A stretch of 64,000 nt of DNA, from the NCBI RefSeq assembly GCF_025755255.1, contig NZ_JALIEB010000014.1, forward strand, positions 44,225-108,224, in the 5' to 3' direction. Positions within the stretch are counted from its first letter, which is position 1. Each line of letters begins with the position of its first letter. Source of the DNA: Roseobacter sinensis. Lineage in GTDB: Bacteria; Pseudomonadota; Alphaproteobacteria; Rhodobacterales; Rhodobacteraceae. Below the pieces are notes generated by a model that was given only the letters and a program-made list of their open reading frames with translations, was not told where the DNA came from and did not search any database. Below are positions 19,833 through 29,111 of the stretch, one piece after another. The position numbers and the translations under genes were made by a program.

Positions 19833-21062
19833 TCAGCGGTCGGCGACGGATGCCTGATACGCGTCGAGATCGCGAACCAGCGTCTGACCGGATGTCACAT
19901 CGCTTCGCGCACAGAATTCGGCCCAAACACTGCCATAAGGAAGGTCCTTCAGCTCCTCCGTCAGGGTCAGCCGGGTGGTGAAGTCCAATGCGTCTTCCGC
20001 CGCGCGCAGGCGGCCCCACGGCTTCAGCAGCGCATTCAAAAGCGCCTTTTGCATGTTGCGGGTGCCGATCACCCAGGCAGCGGTCCGGCTGATCGTGGCG
20101 TCGAAGAAATCAAGCCCGATATGCGTGCGGCCGAGCAAGTCCGCGCTAACGAGTTCCTGCGCCATCGCGAGGATGTCGTCGTTCAGCAGGATCACGTGGT
20201 CGCTGTCCCATCGCATGGGCCGGGAGACGTGCAAAAGGATCTCGGGCAGCGACAGGGCAACGGCGGACAGCTTGTCGGCGATGCTTTCCGTGGGATGAAA
20301 GTGCCCCATGTCGAGGCAGAGCAGCGTGCCCTTGCGGATCGCGTAGCCGAGGTAGAATTCGTGGCTGCCCACGGTGCAGGCCTCGACCCCGATCCCGAAG
20401 AGCTTGGATTCGACCGCGTCGCGCATGTTCGGCTTCGTCTCACTCAGCATCGTATCGAGTGACTCTTCCAGCCGGCCGCGCGCCGCCATCCGATCGATCG
20501 GAAGGTCCTTGTAGCCATCAGGCACCCAGATGTTGTTGATCGCTGGGGAACCGAGGTCCCGCCCCATCTGGGCCGCGATATCGCGTGTCCGCTTTCCGTG
20601 TTCGATCCAGAACGCGCGGATGCCCGCATCGGGATGCGAAAGCGTCAGGTTGTCGTCGGCCTTGACGTGGGCGAAAAAGGTCGGGTTGAAATCGAGGCCG
20701 ATGCCCTGATCTTTCGCCCAGTCGACCCATGGCACGAAATGACGATACTCGATTTCATCTCGGTCGGGCGCTTCGTCGGTGTCGAGGTACATGGCGTGCA
20801 GGTTTAGGCGGTGTTTGCCCGGAATCTGAGAGTAGGCAAACTCCAGATCCGCCCGCAACTCGTCCGGGTTGCGCGCCCGCCCCGGATGATTTCCCGTCGC
20901 CTGAATGCCGCCACCCGAAGAGCCCGTTCGGCTTTCGAACCCGACAACGTCGTCGCCCTGCCAGCAATGGACGGAAATCGGAATGCCCTTCAATCGCGCG
21001 ATGGCAGCCTCGGTATCGACACCCCACTCCGCGAATTGTGCCTTGGCGGTTTCATATCCCAT
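19833..21062 (-). CDS. rhaI: L-rhamnose isomerase
   Basis: A 409-residue TIM-barrel isomerase converting L-rhamnose to L-rhamnulose with divalent metal. The sequence follows the family throughout: ISVHCWQGDDVVGFE near the N-terminus, LNLHAMYLD, LDFNPTFFAH, the metal-site region LCLDMGHFHPTE and ILLHVSRPMRWDSDHV. Length suits the rhizobial form. It lies 18 bases after rhaD on the same strand, giving the rhaDI operon described in Rhizobium leguminosarum, divergent from rhaRSTPQUK. Expression is probably induced by rhamnose through the DeoR-type regulator at 23371. Confidence 0.96.
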   Translation of the reverse strand: MGYETAKAQFAEWGVDTEAAIARLKGIPISVHCWQGDDVVGFESRTGSSGGGIQATGNHPGRARNPDELRADLEFAYSQIPGKHRLNLHAMYLDTDEAPDRDEIEYRHFVPWVDWAKDQGIGLDFNPTFFAHVKADDNLTLSHPDAGIRAFWIEHGKRTRDIAAQMGRDLGSPAINNIWVPDGYKDLPIDRMAARGRLEESLDTMLSETKPNMRDAVESKLFGIGVEACTVGSHEFYLGYAIRKGTLLCLDMGHFHPTESIADKLSAVALSLPEILLHVSRPMRWDSDHVILLNDDILAMAQELVSADLLGRTHIGLDFFDATISRTAAWVIGTRNMQKALLNALLKPWGRLRAAEDALDFTTRLTLTEELKDLPYGSVWAEFCARSDVTSGQTLVRDLDAYQASVADR

Positions 21063-21080
21063 GACCGATGCCCCCCCTCT

Positions 21081-23183
21081 CTATCGCGTGAAGGCCTGAA
21101 CGTTGCCTGCATCGACGTTCAGGATGTTGCCCGTCGACTTGGATGACGTGTCAGCCGCGAAGAAATAGCACGCCTCGGCGATGTCCTCCGGCAGGACAGA
21201 GCGTTTGAGCATCGAGCGGTTGCGGTACATCTCCTGCAGCCCCTGCTTGTCGGTTCCATAAGTCGTCGCGCGTTGTTCCAGCCATTCGCCTTCCCAGATT
21301 TTGGAGCCTTGCAGCACGGCATCCGGGTTCACCACGTTGACCCTGATCCCAACGTCGGCGCCCTCCAGCGCCAGACAGCGGGCAAGGTGGATTTCCGAGG
21401 CTTTCGCAGTGCAGTAGGCCGAGGCGTTGGGGGAGGCCGCAAGCCCGTTTTTCGACGCGACGAAGACGACCGACCCGCCCATGCCTTGGGTGCGCATGAC
21501 CTTGAAGGCCTCGCGGCTCACGAGGAAGTAGCCGGTCGAGAGGATGTCCATGTTCCGGTTCCACAGCTCCAGCGTCGTGTCCTCGACGGGCGCAGATGAC
21601 GCGATACCAGCGTTCGAGACCATTATGTCGATGCCACCAAACTCCACCGCCGTCTCTGCCAGCGCGTTTACCACTGCGGCCTCATCCGTCACATCCATCA
21701 GAACGGATCGCACCACATCCTGGCCGAACTTTTGCGTCAGAGCGGCTTTGGTGGCCTGCAGACCGTCGGCGTTGATATCGGCCAACATCACGCAGGCGCC
21801 TTCGGACAGATAGCGGTCCGCCGTTGCCGAGCCGATCCCGCCGGCGCCGCCGGTGATCAGTGCGACACGGCCGGCCAGTGATTTGGGCCTGGGCATGCGC
21901 TGCAGCTTCGCCTCTTCCAGGAGCCAGTATTCGATGTTGAAAGCTTCCTGTTCGGGCAGGCCGCAGTAGTCGCTTACCGCGCTTGCGCCGCGCATGACAT
22001 TGATTGCGTTGACATAAAATTCACCCGAAATTCGTGCCGTCGCCTTGTCCTTGGCGAAGGTGATCATGCCGACACCGGGGATCAGGTAAACAACCGCATT
22101 GGGATCGCGCATGGCCGGAGAATTCTCGTGTTTGCAGCGCTCGTAGTAAGCGGCGTAATCCTCGCGGTAGGCTGCGATCTGTGCAGGCAGACCGTCCAGA
22201 ACCTCCTCGATGTTGTTCTGTGCGGGATCGAACCCCACGACGAGGGGCCGGATCTTCGTGCGCAAGAAATGATCGGGGCAGGAGGTGCCAAGCGCCGCCA
22301 AGGGCTTCATGTCGCGCGCGTTCACAAACTCAAGCACCGTCTCGGTATCGTTGAAATGACCGACCATATGCTGGTTGCCGCTGACGAAGCCTCGGATCGC
22401 GGGCATCAGGCGGGCCGCCACGCGCCGACGGTCAGCAGGAGAGAGACTTTCGTGCACAGCACCGCCGAACGCCGGGACGTCTGCGGTGCGTTTGCCCAGC
22501 CAGTCGGTTGCGACGTTGATCACGTCGATGGTGCAATCGTAGCAGTCCTTTGCCGTCTCCGCCCAGGTGAAGAGCCCATGGCTTTCCAGCACTACACCCT
22601 CGGCCTCCGGAGTCTCGAGGCAGAATTTCTCCAACCAAAGCCCGAGTTCGTACCCGGGCCGCTTCCACGGCAACCATCCGATGCGGTCACCAAAGATCTC
22701 GCGTGTCAGGTCACGCGAGTTCTTTGACGCGGCAATTGCGATGATCGCATCAGCGTGAACGTGATCCACATGTTTGCGCGGCACGTAGGCGTGCAGCGGC
22801 GTGTCGATAGAGGCCGCCCGCGGGTTCAACTTGAACGTGCAGTGAGGCAGGTAGCCGACCATCTCATCTTCGAACTCCACCCCCCGATAGAGCCCCTTGA
22901 GCGCGGTCAGCTTGTCCATGTAGAGCGTCGCAAACCCGTCGAGCGTCATCGACCCGATGTCCCCGCCCGAGCCTTTGACCCAGAGGACTTCGACTGCCTC
23001 TCCCGTCAGAGGATCGGTTTCCATGACCTTCGCCGAGGTGTTGCCGCCACCGTAGTTGGTCACGCGCTTGTCTGCGCCCAAGATATTGGAGCGGTAGAGC
23101 AACAGCTCCGAATCGGATTTGCCTTTGGCAGCCTCGGGATCCCAGCGGTTTTCGAGAAGCTGATTATCGTCCGTTTTCAACAT
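21081..23183 (-). CDS. rhaD: Bifunctional rhamnulose-1-phosphate aldolase / L-lactaldehyde dehydrogenase
   Basis: A 700-residue fusion of two rhamnose-pathway enzymes. Residues about 20-390 are a class II aldolase domain with the zinc-site region RKHVDHVHADAIIAIAA, which cleaves L-rhamnulose 1-phosphate into dihydroxyacetone phosphate and L-lactaldehyde. Residues about 425-700 are an SDR domain with ITGGAGGIGSATADRYL, SNAGIAS and the YxxxK pair in YCTAKASEIHL, which probably oxidises lactaldehyde. The start at 23183 follows AGAGAG; the longer frame upstream is not needed. First gene of rhaDI and divergent from the regulator across a 187-base control region. Confidence 0.95.
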   Translation of the reverse strand: MLKTDDNQLLENRWDPEAAKGKSDSELLLYRSNILGADKRVTNYGGGNTSAKVMETDPLTGEAVEVLWVKGSGGDIGSMTLDGFATLYMDKLTALKGLYRGVEFEDEMVGYLPHCTFKLNPRAASIDTPLHAYVPRKHVDHVHADAIIAIAASKNSRDLTREIFGDRIGWLPWKRPGYELGLWLEKFCLETPEAEGVVLESHGLFTWAETAKDCYDCTIDVINVATDWLGKRTADVPAFGGAVHESLSPADRRRVAARLMPAIRGFVSGNQHMVGHFNDTETVLEFVNARDMKPLAALGTSCPDHFLRTKIRPLVVGFDPAQNNIEEVLDGLPAQIAAYREDYAAYYERCKHENSPAMRDPNAVVYLIPGVGMITFAKDKATARISGEFYVNAINVMRGASAVSDYCGLPEQEAFNIEYWLLEEAKLQRMPRPKSLAGRVALITGGAGGIGSATADRYLSEGACVMLADINADGLQATKAALTQKFGQDVVRSVLMDVTDEAAVVNALAETAVEFGGIDIMVSNAGIASSAPVEDTTLELWNRNMDILSTGYFLVSREAFKVMRTQGMGGSVVFVASKNGLAASPNASAYCTAKASEIHLARCLALEGADVGIRVNVVNPDAVLQGSKIWEGEWLEQRATTYGTDKQGLQEMYRNRSMLKRSVLPEDIAEACYFFAADTSSKSTGNILNVDAGNVQAFTR

Positions 23184-23232
23184 GTTGCTCTCTCTGGCGC
23201 TCGGGCCCGGTGGTGACATGGCGGTGCAGACA

Positions 23233-23327
23233 GGCTTAATCTGATGCGTCTATATGTCAATCAAGAACAATCATGTTCCGTCATGCTGCGATGCAGAATG
23301 ACGGATTTTGACTGAAATTGATTGACA
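23233..23327. promoter_or_regulatory. Divergent rhaD/rhaR control region with a long palindrome
   Basis: A near-perfect 27-base palindrome lies at 23278-23304: arms CCGTCAT and ATGACGG, inner arms CTGC and GCAG, centre GAT, with one mismatch. TTGACA on the minus strand at 23255-23260 has TAAGCC 16 bases downstream, a plausible rhaD promoter. TTGACA on the plus strand at 23322-23327 is a possible -35 for the regulator. The palindrome sits between the two and is the likely site for the DeoR-type regulator. Confidence 0.65.
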
Positions 23328-23370
23328 GGGATCGCGAATCTGCACACCGTTCCCCCAACGGGAGGCGCAT

Positions 23371-24174
23371 TTGCACGAAAAAGAACGCCATAGGATCATC
23401 CTGTCCGCGGTTCAGGACCGGCCGGTTGTGACCGTCATCGACCTGTGCAGCCTGACCGGGGTGTCAGAGGCAACGATCCGGCGCGATATCTCGACACTGC
23501 ATATGCAGCAGAAGTTGCGCCGCGTGCGCGGCGGCGCCGAGGCGATCACCCCGCCGCAATTCGTGGGTCTCGCCGGCCGACCCTTCGCGGTGAACGAGAC
23601 GCTGAGGATCAACGAAAAGCAGGCGATCGCGCGCGCAGCGGTAGACCTGTGCGAGGATGGCGACAGTATCATCATCAACGGCGGCACCACGACATTCCAG
23701 ATGGTGCATCCGCTCGCCAGCCGGCGATTGCAGGTTTTCACGAATTCCTTTCCGATTGCCGAGCACCTGCTGAAACACTCGAAAAACACCCTCATGCTGT
23801 CGGGCGGTGCGATCTACCGCGAACAGAACATCATCCTGTCGCCCTTCGACAATGATGTGACGCGCAACTTCTATGCCAAGCGGATGTTCATGGGCGCGCA
23901 GGGTCTGGGACCCATCGGCCTGATGGAGGCCGACCCGCTGCTGATTCAAGCCGAGCAGAAACTCATTGGCCAAGCCGATGAACTCGTCGTTCTGGTCGAC
24001 AGCTCGAAATTCGCCCAACGATCGAGCCTCGTTCTTTGCCCGCTCGAACGTGTCGGCACGGTGATCACCGATGACGGCATCTCCGACACCGCGGCGGCCG
24101 TGCTCGAGGCCGCAGATGTTAACCTGATCGTCGCCCCTGCGGGCGGCGCTCAAGAGGAAGAGGCAGCCTCATAA
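23371..24174 (+). CDS. rhaR: DeoR family regulator of the rhamnose locus
   Basis: A 267-residue DeoR-type regulator. The N-terminal winged helix reads DLCSLTGVSEATIRRDISTL, and the C-terminal sugar-phosphate sensor domain holds the family loop SIIINGGTTTFQM and the segment NTLMLSGGAIYREQN. The start is TTG at 23371, five bases after GGGAGG; no ATG gives a complete helix. In R. leguminosarum the DeoR-type RhaR heads the same gene order and is reported to repress it. Probable effector is a phosphorylated pathway intermediate. It leads directly into rhaS. Confidence 0.92.
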   Translation: MHEKERHRIILSAVQDRPVVTVIDLCSLTGVSEATIRRDISTLHMQQKLRRVRGGAEAITPPQFVGLAGRPFAVNETLRINEKQAIARAAVDLCEDGDSIIINGGTTTFQMVHPLASRRLQVFTNSFPIAEHLLKHSKNTLMLSGGAIYREQNIILSPFDNDVTRNFYAKRMFMGAQGLGPIGLMEADPLLIQAEQKLIGQADELVVLVDSSKFAQRSSLVLCPLERVGTVITDDGISDTAAAVLEAADVNLIVAPAGGAQEEEAAS

Positions 24175-24221
24175 CCGCCTCAGAACCACACGTCCAAACG
24201 TGACCTTCAGGGAGGATCCAA

Positions 24222-25220
24222 ATGAAACGTCGCTCATTCACTTCACTCGTCGCGGGGCTGAGCCTTGCGGCTGGTATGATGGGATCAACGGCCATGGCGC
24301 AGGACGACATGCGCATCGCGCTCGTCGTCAAAGCCCTTGGCATCGGCTTCTTCGAAGCGGCCGCGGAGGGCGCTGAAGAGGCCGCAAAAGAGCTTGGCAA
24401 TGTCGAGATCATCTATACCGGTCCGACCGACACAACGGCGGAAGGCCAGATCGAGGTCATCAACGCGCTGATCGCACAGGGGGTCGATGCCATCGCGATC
24501 TCGGCCAATGATCCGGATGCGGTTGTTCCGGCGCTGAAGCGGGCGATGGATCGTGGTATCACCGTGATCTCATGGGATTCGGGTGTGGCCGAAGATGGCC
24601 GCCAGATGCACCTCAACCCCTCCTCGACGGAGCTGATCGGAAACACGATCATCAAGCTGGCTGCAGATCACATGCCCGATGGCGGGGACGTTGCCATCCT
24701 GTCGGCAACCGCCACGGCGACCAACCAGAATGCCTGGATCGAGGCGGCCAAGGGTGTCTTGCCGAATTACGAGGGCGTCAATCTGGTCACGACCGTCTAT
24801 GGCGATGACCTGTCCGACAAATCCTACCGCGAAGCGCAGGGCTTGATGGCGTCCTACCCCGATCTGAAGGCGATCATCGCGCCAACGACAGTGGGCATCC
24901 TGGCCTCCTGCCAAGCGGTGACCGACGCCGGCAAGATTGGCGAGATCAACGTGACCGGACTTGGGCTGCCCTCTGAAATGGCCGGCTGCGTGGAGTCGGG
25001 TGCCACGAAAAGTTTCGCGATCTGGAACCCGATCGACCTTGGGTATTCCGCAACCATGCTGGCGCATGCCATCGCAAACGGAGCCGAAGCCGCTCCGGGT
25101 GCGGAGATTGCGATGGGCCGGATGGGGTCCGTCACGCTGGACGACACCAATTCGGCGGCGATGTCGGACCCCTTCACCTACGACAGCTCGAACATCGACC
25201 AGTTCAAGTCGATCTTCTGA
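24222..25220 (+). CDS. rhaS: L-rhamnose ABC transporter, periplasmic binding protein
   Basis: A 332-residue sugar-binding protein of the Peripla_BP_4 (RbsB-like) family. A signal peptide covers about residues 1-26 (MKRRSFTSLVAGLSLAAGMM, ending AMAQDD). The mature protein has two Rossmann-like lobes, with DTTAEGQIEVINALIAQGVD and SANDPDAVVPALKRAMDRG typical of the family. It lies first in the transporter block, 47 bases after the regulator, with GGGAGGATCC upstream. It delivers rhamnose to RhaTPQ. A strong hairpin follows its stop and probably helps keep the binding protein more abundant than the membrane parts. Confidence 0.95.
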   Translation: MKRRSFTSLVAGLSLAAGMMGSTAMAQDDMRIALVVKALGIGFFEAAAEGAEEAAKELGNVEIIYTGPTDTTAEGQIEVINALIAQGVDAIAISANDPDAVVPALKRAMDRGITVISWDSGVAEDGRQMHLNPSSTELIGNTIIKLAADHMPDGGDVAILSATATATNQNAWIEAAKGVLPNYEGVNLVTTVYGDDLSDKSYREAQGLMASYPDLKAIIAPTTVGILASCQAVTDAGKIGEINVTGLGLPSEMAGCVESGATKSFAIWNPIDLGYSATMLAHAIANGAEAAPGAEIAMGRMGSVTLDDTNSAAMSDPFTYDSSNIDQFKSIF

Positions 25221-25228
25221 ACCGAGCA

Positions 25229-25260
25229 GGTCCGGCGCGGGCAGGCAGCTGCGCCGGACC
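25229..25260 (+). terminator. Hairpin between rhaS and rhaT (attenuator or mRNA stabiliser)
   Basis: A perfect 10-base stem (GGTCCGGCGC with GCGCCGGACC) around a 12-base loop lies nine bases after the rhaS stop. There is no T-run, so it is more likely a partial terminator or 3' stability element than a full terminator. Such hairpins are common after binding-protein genes. Confidence 0.65.
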
Positions 25261-25292
25261 ACGACCCACCCGAGCGCAATCGAAGCGGGCTC

Positions 25293-26840
25293 ATGCAGTT
25301 GGAGTTGAGAGCAGACGTGTCCACCCAGACCGCCTCCGGCGTGACACCGCTGCTGTCGCTTTCGGGGGTCACAAAGACCTTTCCGGGTGTGCGGGCGCTG
25401 TCGGATGTGTCGCTGAAGCTCTATCCCGGCAAGGTGACGGCGCTTGTGGGCGAGAACGGCGCGGGCAAGTCGACCTTGGTGAAGGTCCTGACGGGCATCT
25501 ATCAGCCGGACGATGGCGACATCCGGATTGACGGTCAGCCGGTGCGGTTCCCGACCCCGCAGTCGGCCGAACACGCGGGCGTGACCGCGATCCATCAGGA
25601 AACCGTCCTCTTCGATGAACTGTCCGTGGCCGAAAACATCTTTCTGGGGCACGCCCCGACGGGGCGGTTCGGACTGATCGACTCGAGTGCGATGATGACA
25701 CGCGCGAGAGAGATCCTGTCGAGCATCGGCGGGGCGATCGATCCCGGCACGACGCTGAAAGAGCTTGGCACGGCGAACAAGCACCTTGTCGCCATCGCCC
25801 GGGCGCTCTCCGTCGATGCGCGCGCGGTGATCATGGATGAACCGACGGCGGCGCTCAGCCATGCCGAGATCGAAGAGCTCTATGAGTTGGTCGAGGAGCT
25901 GAAACGGCAGGGCAAGGCGATCCTGTTCATCAGCCACAAGTTCGACGAGATCTTTCGCATCGCGGACTTCTACACGGTCTATCGCGACGGGCAGATGGTC
26001 GGCGAAGGTGCGATGTCGGAGGTGAGCGAGCCAGAGCTCGTCAAAATGATGGTCGGTCGTGATGTCAGTCAGATCTTCCCCAAGCGCGATCACAACATCG
26101 GGGCCGAGATCCTTGTGGTCGATGACTATCAGCACCCGACCGAGTTCGCAGATATCGGCTTCACGCTGCGGCGCGGTGAAATCCTTGGCTTCTACGGCCT
26201 TGTCGGCGCAGGTCGGTCGGAATTCATGCAGGCGCTGTTCGGGATCACACGGCCGTCTGGTGGCACGGTGAAGATCGACGGCGCACCGGTCACCATCCGC
26301 TCTCCTGCTGATGCGGTGGCCAGCGGCATCGTGTATGTGCCCGAAGACAGAGGCAGGCAGGGCACCATCGGTGCGCTGCCGATCTTCCAGAATGTAACCC
26401 TGCCCTCGCTGACCCGCACCTCGCGCAAGGGCTTTCTCAAGCTGGCCGAAGAATTCAAGCTCGCCCGCGCGTACGCCACGCGACTGGATTTGCGGGCCGC
26501 CTCGCTGGATACGGATGTCGGCAACCTGTCGGGCGGCAATCAGCAGAAGGTGGTCATCGCCAAATGGCTGGCCACCCAGCCCAAGGTCATTGTCCTGGAC
26601 GAGCCCACGAAAGGGATCGATATCGGGTCGAAAGCGGCCGTACATGACTTCATGGCCGAGCTTGCCGCGCAGGGGCTGGCTGTCATCATGGTCAGTTCGG
26701 AAATCCCGGAAATTGTGGGCATGTCCGACCGGGTCATCGTGATGCGGGAGGGGCGGATCGCCGCCAGGCTCGATCGCGATGACATCACACCGGAAACGCT
26801 GGTCGGACATGCCGCTGGCCTCGGGGAGACCAGGCGATGA
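25293..26840 (+). CDS. rhaT: L-rhamnose ABC transporter, ATP-binding protein (two NBDs)
   Basis: A 515-residue double ATPase of the RbsA/XylG type. The first domain has Walker A GENGAGKST and Walker B VIMDEPTAALS. The second has the usual degenerate Walker A (GLVGAGRSE), the signature LSGGNQQKV and Walker B VLDEPTKGID. It energises uptake through the RhaP and RhaQ permeases. The ATG at 25293 is one possible start; an internal start nearer the first conserved strand (LLSLSGVTKTFPG) is also possible. It overlaps rhaP by ATGA. Confidence 0.95.
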   Translation: MQLELRADVSTQTASGVTPLLSLSGVTKTFPGVRALSDVSLKLYPGKVTALVGENGAGKSTLVKVLTGIYQPDDGDIRIDGQPVRFPTPQSAEHAGVTAIHQETVLFDELSVAENIFLGHAPTGRFGLIDSSAMMTRAREILSSIGGAIDPGTTLKELGTANKHLVAIARALSVDARAVIMDEPTAALSHAEIEELYELVEELKRQGKAILFISHKFDEIFRIADFYTVYRDGQMVGEGAMSEVSEPELVKMMVGRDVSQIFPKRDHNIGAEILVVDDYQHPTEFADIGFTLRRGEILGFYGLVGAGRSEFMQALFGITRPSGGTVKIDGAPVTIRSPADAVASGIVYVPEDRGRQGTIGALPIFQNVTLPSLTRTSRKGFLKLAEEFKLARAYATRLDLRAASLDTDVGNLSGGNQQKVVIAKWLATQPKVIVLDEPTKGIDIGSKAAVHDFMAELAAQGLAVIMVSSEIPEIVGMSDRVIVMREGRIAARLDRDDITPETLVGHAAGLGETRR

Positions 26841-27817
26841 AACGGATCCTCGCGTCGCGTGAGGCTTTGCTTCTCGTGGCCATCGGGCTGCTTCTTGCGC
26901 TGATCGCAACGCGCTTTCCGGGCTTTGTCACCCCCTCGAACCTGGCGGCTGTCTTCAACGATACGGCCCCTCTGATCCTCTTGGCGATCGGCCAGATGAT
27001 TGTCATCCTGACCAGATGCATTGACCTGTCGGTTGCGGCCAACCTCGCGCTGACCGGCATGGTCGTGTCATTGATCAATATCGCCGCCCCGGGGTTGCCC
27101 ATCATCGCGATCTTTGCCGTCGCCATCGGCTTCGGAGCCCTCCTGGGGATGTTCAACGGCATATTGGTGTGGAAACTCGCCATCCCGCCCATCGTGGTGA
27201 CCCTCGGCACGATGACCATCTTTCGCGGGATCATCTTCCTTCTGACCGAAGGCAAATGGGTCAACAGCCACGAGATGAGCGATGCGTTCAAGGCTGTCCC
27301 GCGGACCGTCATCCTGGGCCTTCCGGTCTTGAGCTGGATTGCGATTGCGGCGGTGATCCTGTTCAGCATCGTCATGACGCGCACGACCCTCGGCCGTGCG
27401 TTCTACGCGGCCGGGGGCAATCCGCACGCCGCGACATATGCCGGGATCAATGTGGGGCGGACGCAGTTCTGGGCCTTCACCACCTCGGGCGCCATCGCTG
27501 GGCTGACCGGATACCTCTGGGTGTCGCGGTTTGCGGTCGCCTATGTCGATGTTGCAGGCGGGTTCGAGCTGACCGTTGTTGCCGCTTGCGTCATTGGCGG
27601 CGTATCGATCATGGGCGGTATCGGATCGGTTCCCGGTGCACTTCTGGGGGCGCTCTTCCTCGGGATCATCGCCAACGCACTGCCCGTCGTGAACATCTCG
27701 CCGTTCTGGCAGATGGCGATCTCGGGCGCGGCGATCATCATCGCGGTTGTTCTGAACGCACAGGCGAACCGTTCACCCGGCCGCATCATTCTGAAACGTG
27801 CGGAGCGTGCGGGATGA
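26837..27817 (+). CDS. rhaP: L-rhamnose ABC transporter permease
   Basis: A 326-residue permease of the RbsC family with eight to ten predicted membrane helices. Conserved features include the early LILLAIGQMIVILTRCIDLS, where the DLS motif follows a long helix, and GRAFYAAGGNPHAATYAGI, the cytoplasmic loop that contacts the ATPase. It overlaps rhaT and rhaQ by four bases at each end, so expression is tightly coupled. In R. leguminosarum RhaP and RhaQ pair as the membrane channel for rhamnose. Confidence 0.95.
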   Translation: MKRILASREALLLVAIGLLLALIATRFPGFVTPSNLAAVFNDTAPLILLAIGQMIVILTRCIDLSVAANLALTGMVVSLINIAAPGLPIIAIFAVAIGFGALLGMFNGILVWKLAIPPIVVTLGTMTIFRGIIFLLTEGKWVNSHEMSDAFKAVPRTVILGLPVLSWIAIAAVILFSIVMTRTTLGRAFYAAGGNPHAATYAGINVGRTQFWAFTTSGAIAGLTGYLWVSRFAVAYVDVAGGFELTVVAACVIGGVSIMGGIGSVPGALLGALFLGIIANALPVVNISPFWQMAISGAAIIIAVVLNAQANRSPGRIILKRAERAG

Positions 27818-28797
27818 CCGCGAGCCGCGGCATCCCCGACCGCCTGCGCACCCCGATGGAGCGGAACCTGAAGAGTTGGGAGAGCCTGTTGATGCTGGTG
27901 GCCATCGGCATCTTCGTCGCCAACTCCTTCGCCTCACCGTATTTCCTGAATGCCTGGAACCTCAGCGACGCGACGTTCAATTTCACCGAAAAGGCGATGA
28001 TCGCCTTCGCCATGGCGCTGCTGATCATCTCGGGCGAGATCGACCTGTCCGTGGCGGCCATTATCGCGCTGGCCTCCACGGCCATGGGGGCGGCGGCGCA
28101 GGCGGGTGTGGGGACCGAGGGGCTTGTTCTGATCGGGCTCTCTGTCGGGCTGCTCTGCGGTGCGTTCAACGGGATACTCGTGACCGGGCTTGGATTACCG
28201 TCCATCGTGGTCACCATCGGCACGATGAGCCTCTTCCGCGGGATCAGCTTCATCATCCTCGGGGACCAGGCCTATCGTGGGTATCCGCCGGACTTCGCCT
28301 TCTTCGGACAGGGATATGTCTGGTGGGTGATCTCATTCGAGTTCGTGCTGTTCGCGATCATCGCGGCCATCTACGCGGTACTGCTTCACATGACCAACTT
28401 CGGCCGCGCGGTTTACGCCATCGGCAACAATGCGACTGGGGCGCTCTTCTCCGGCATTCGAGTGGGGCGCGTGAAGTTCATCCTGTTCCTGTTGACGGGG
28501 CTGATGTCCGGGGTTGCGGCGATCTGCCTGACCTCTCGGCTTGGCTCAACCAGGCCCTCTATCGCCTTCGGCTGGGAGCTTGAGATCGTCACCATGGTCG
28601 TCCTTGGCGGCGTCAACATCCTGGGAGGCTCGGGTTCGATCCTGGGGGTTGTGATCGCGGCTTTCGTGATGGGGCTTGTGACCTTCGGTCTTGGCCTGCT
28701 GAATGTGCCGGGTATCGTGATGTCGATCGTGATCGGGGCGCTGCTGATCTCCGTCATCGCGTTGCCGCGGCTCTGGTCGATGTGGAGGGCAGGCTGA
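27814..28797 (+). CDS. rhaQ: L-rhamnose ABC transporter permease
   Basis: A 327-residue permease of the RbsC family and partner of RhaP. The corresponding motifs are visible: [20 protein letters not shown] near residue 70 and [20 protein letters not shown] in the ATPase-contact loop, then the glycine-rich [15 protein letters not shown]. The ATG at 27814 overlaps the rhaP stop, and the TGA shares a base with the ATG of the mutarotase gene. Membrane topology suggests about nine helices. Confidence 0.95.
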   Translation: MTASRGIPDRLRTPMERNLKSWESLLMLVAIGIFVANSFASPYFLNAWNLSDATFNFTEKAMIAFAMALLIISGEIDLSVAAIIALASTAMGAAAQAGVGTEGLVLIGLSVGLLCGAFNGILVTGLGLPSIVVTIGTMSLFRGISFIILGDQAYRGYPPDFAFFGQGYVWWVISFEFVLFAIIAAIYAVLLHMTNFGRAVYAIGNNATGALFSGIRVGRVKFILFLLTGLMSGVAAICLTSRLGSTRPSIAFGWELEIVTMVVLGGVNILGGSGSILGVVIAAFVMGLVTFGLGLLNVPGIVMSIVIGALLISVIALPRLWSMWRAG

Positions 28798-29111
28798 TGG
28801 AGAAATACGCCTTCAAGATGCGCCTCAACCCCGGCCGCAAAGACGAGTACAAACGGCGTCATGACGAAATCTGGCCAGAGCTGGTCAGCCTTCTGAAGGA
28901 TGCGGGTGTATCAGATTACTCGATTCATCTGGACGAGGAGACCAATACGCTCTTCGGTGTTCTCTGGCGGACCGAGGATCACCGCATGGACGCCCTGCCC
29001 CAGCACGACGTCATGCAACGCTGGTGGGCCTACATGGCGGACATCATGGAGACTAGGCACGACAACGAACCGGTGGCGGTGCCTCTGACGTCCGTCTTCC
29101 ATCTGCCATGA
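28797..29111 (+). CDS. rhaU: L-rhamnose mutarotase
   Basis: A 104-residue protein of the RhaM/RhaU family, which interconverts alpha and beta anomers of L-rhamnose so that the isomerase receives the right form. Typical features are the opening [20 protein letters not shown], the segment [16 protein letters not shown] and the C-terminal [12 protein letters not shown]. The start overlaps the rhaQ stop by one base (TGATG); a start 15 bases earlier is possible but less compact. R. leguminosarum RhaU, at the same place, is needed for efficient use of rhamnose. Confidence 0.95.
   Translation: MEKYAFKMRLNPGRKDEYKRRHDEIWPELVSLLKDAGVSDYSIHLDEETNTLFGVLWRTEDHRMDALPQHDVMQRWWAYMADIMETRHDNEPVAVPLTSVFHLP

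Noticed and set aside
24570..26909. A 779-codon open frame antisense to rhaS and rhaT
   Set aside because: It mirrors two well-supported genes on the opposite strand. High third-position GC produces such long shadow frames; its sequence is Arg/His/Asp-rich and resembles no family.
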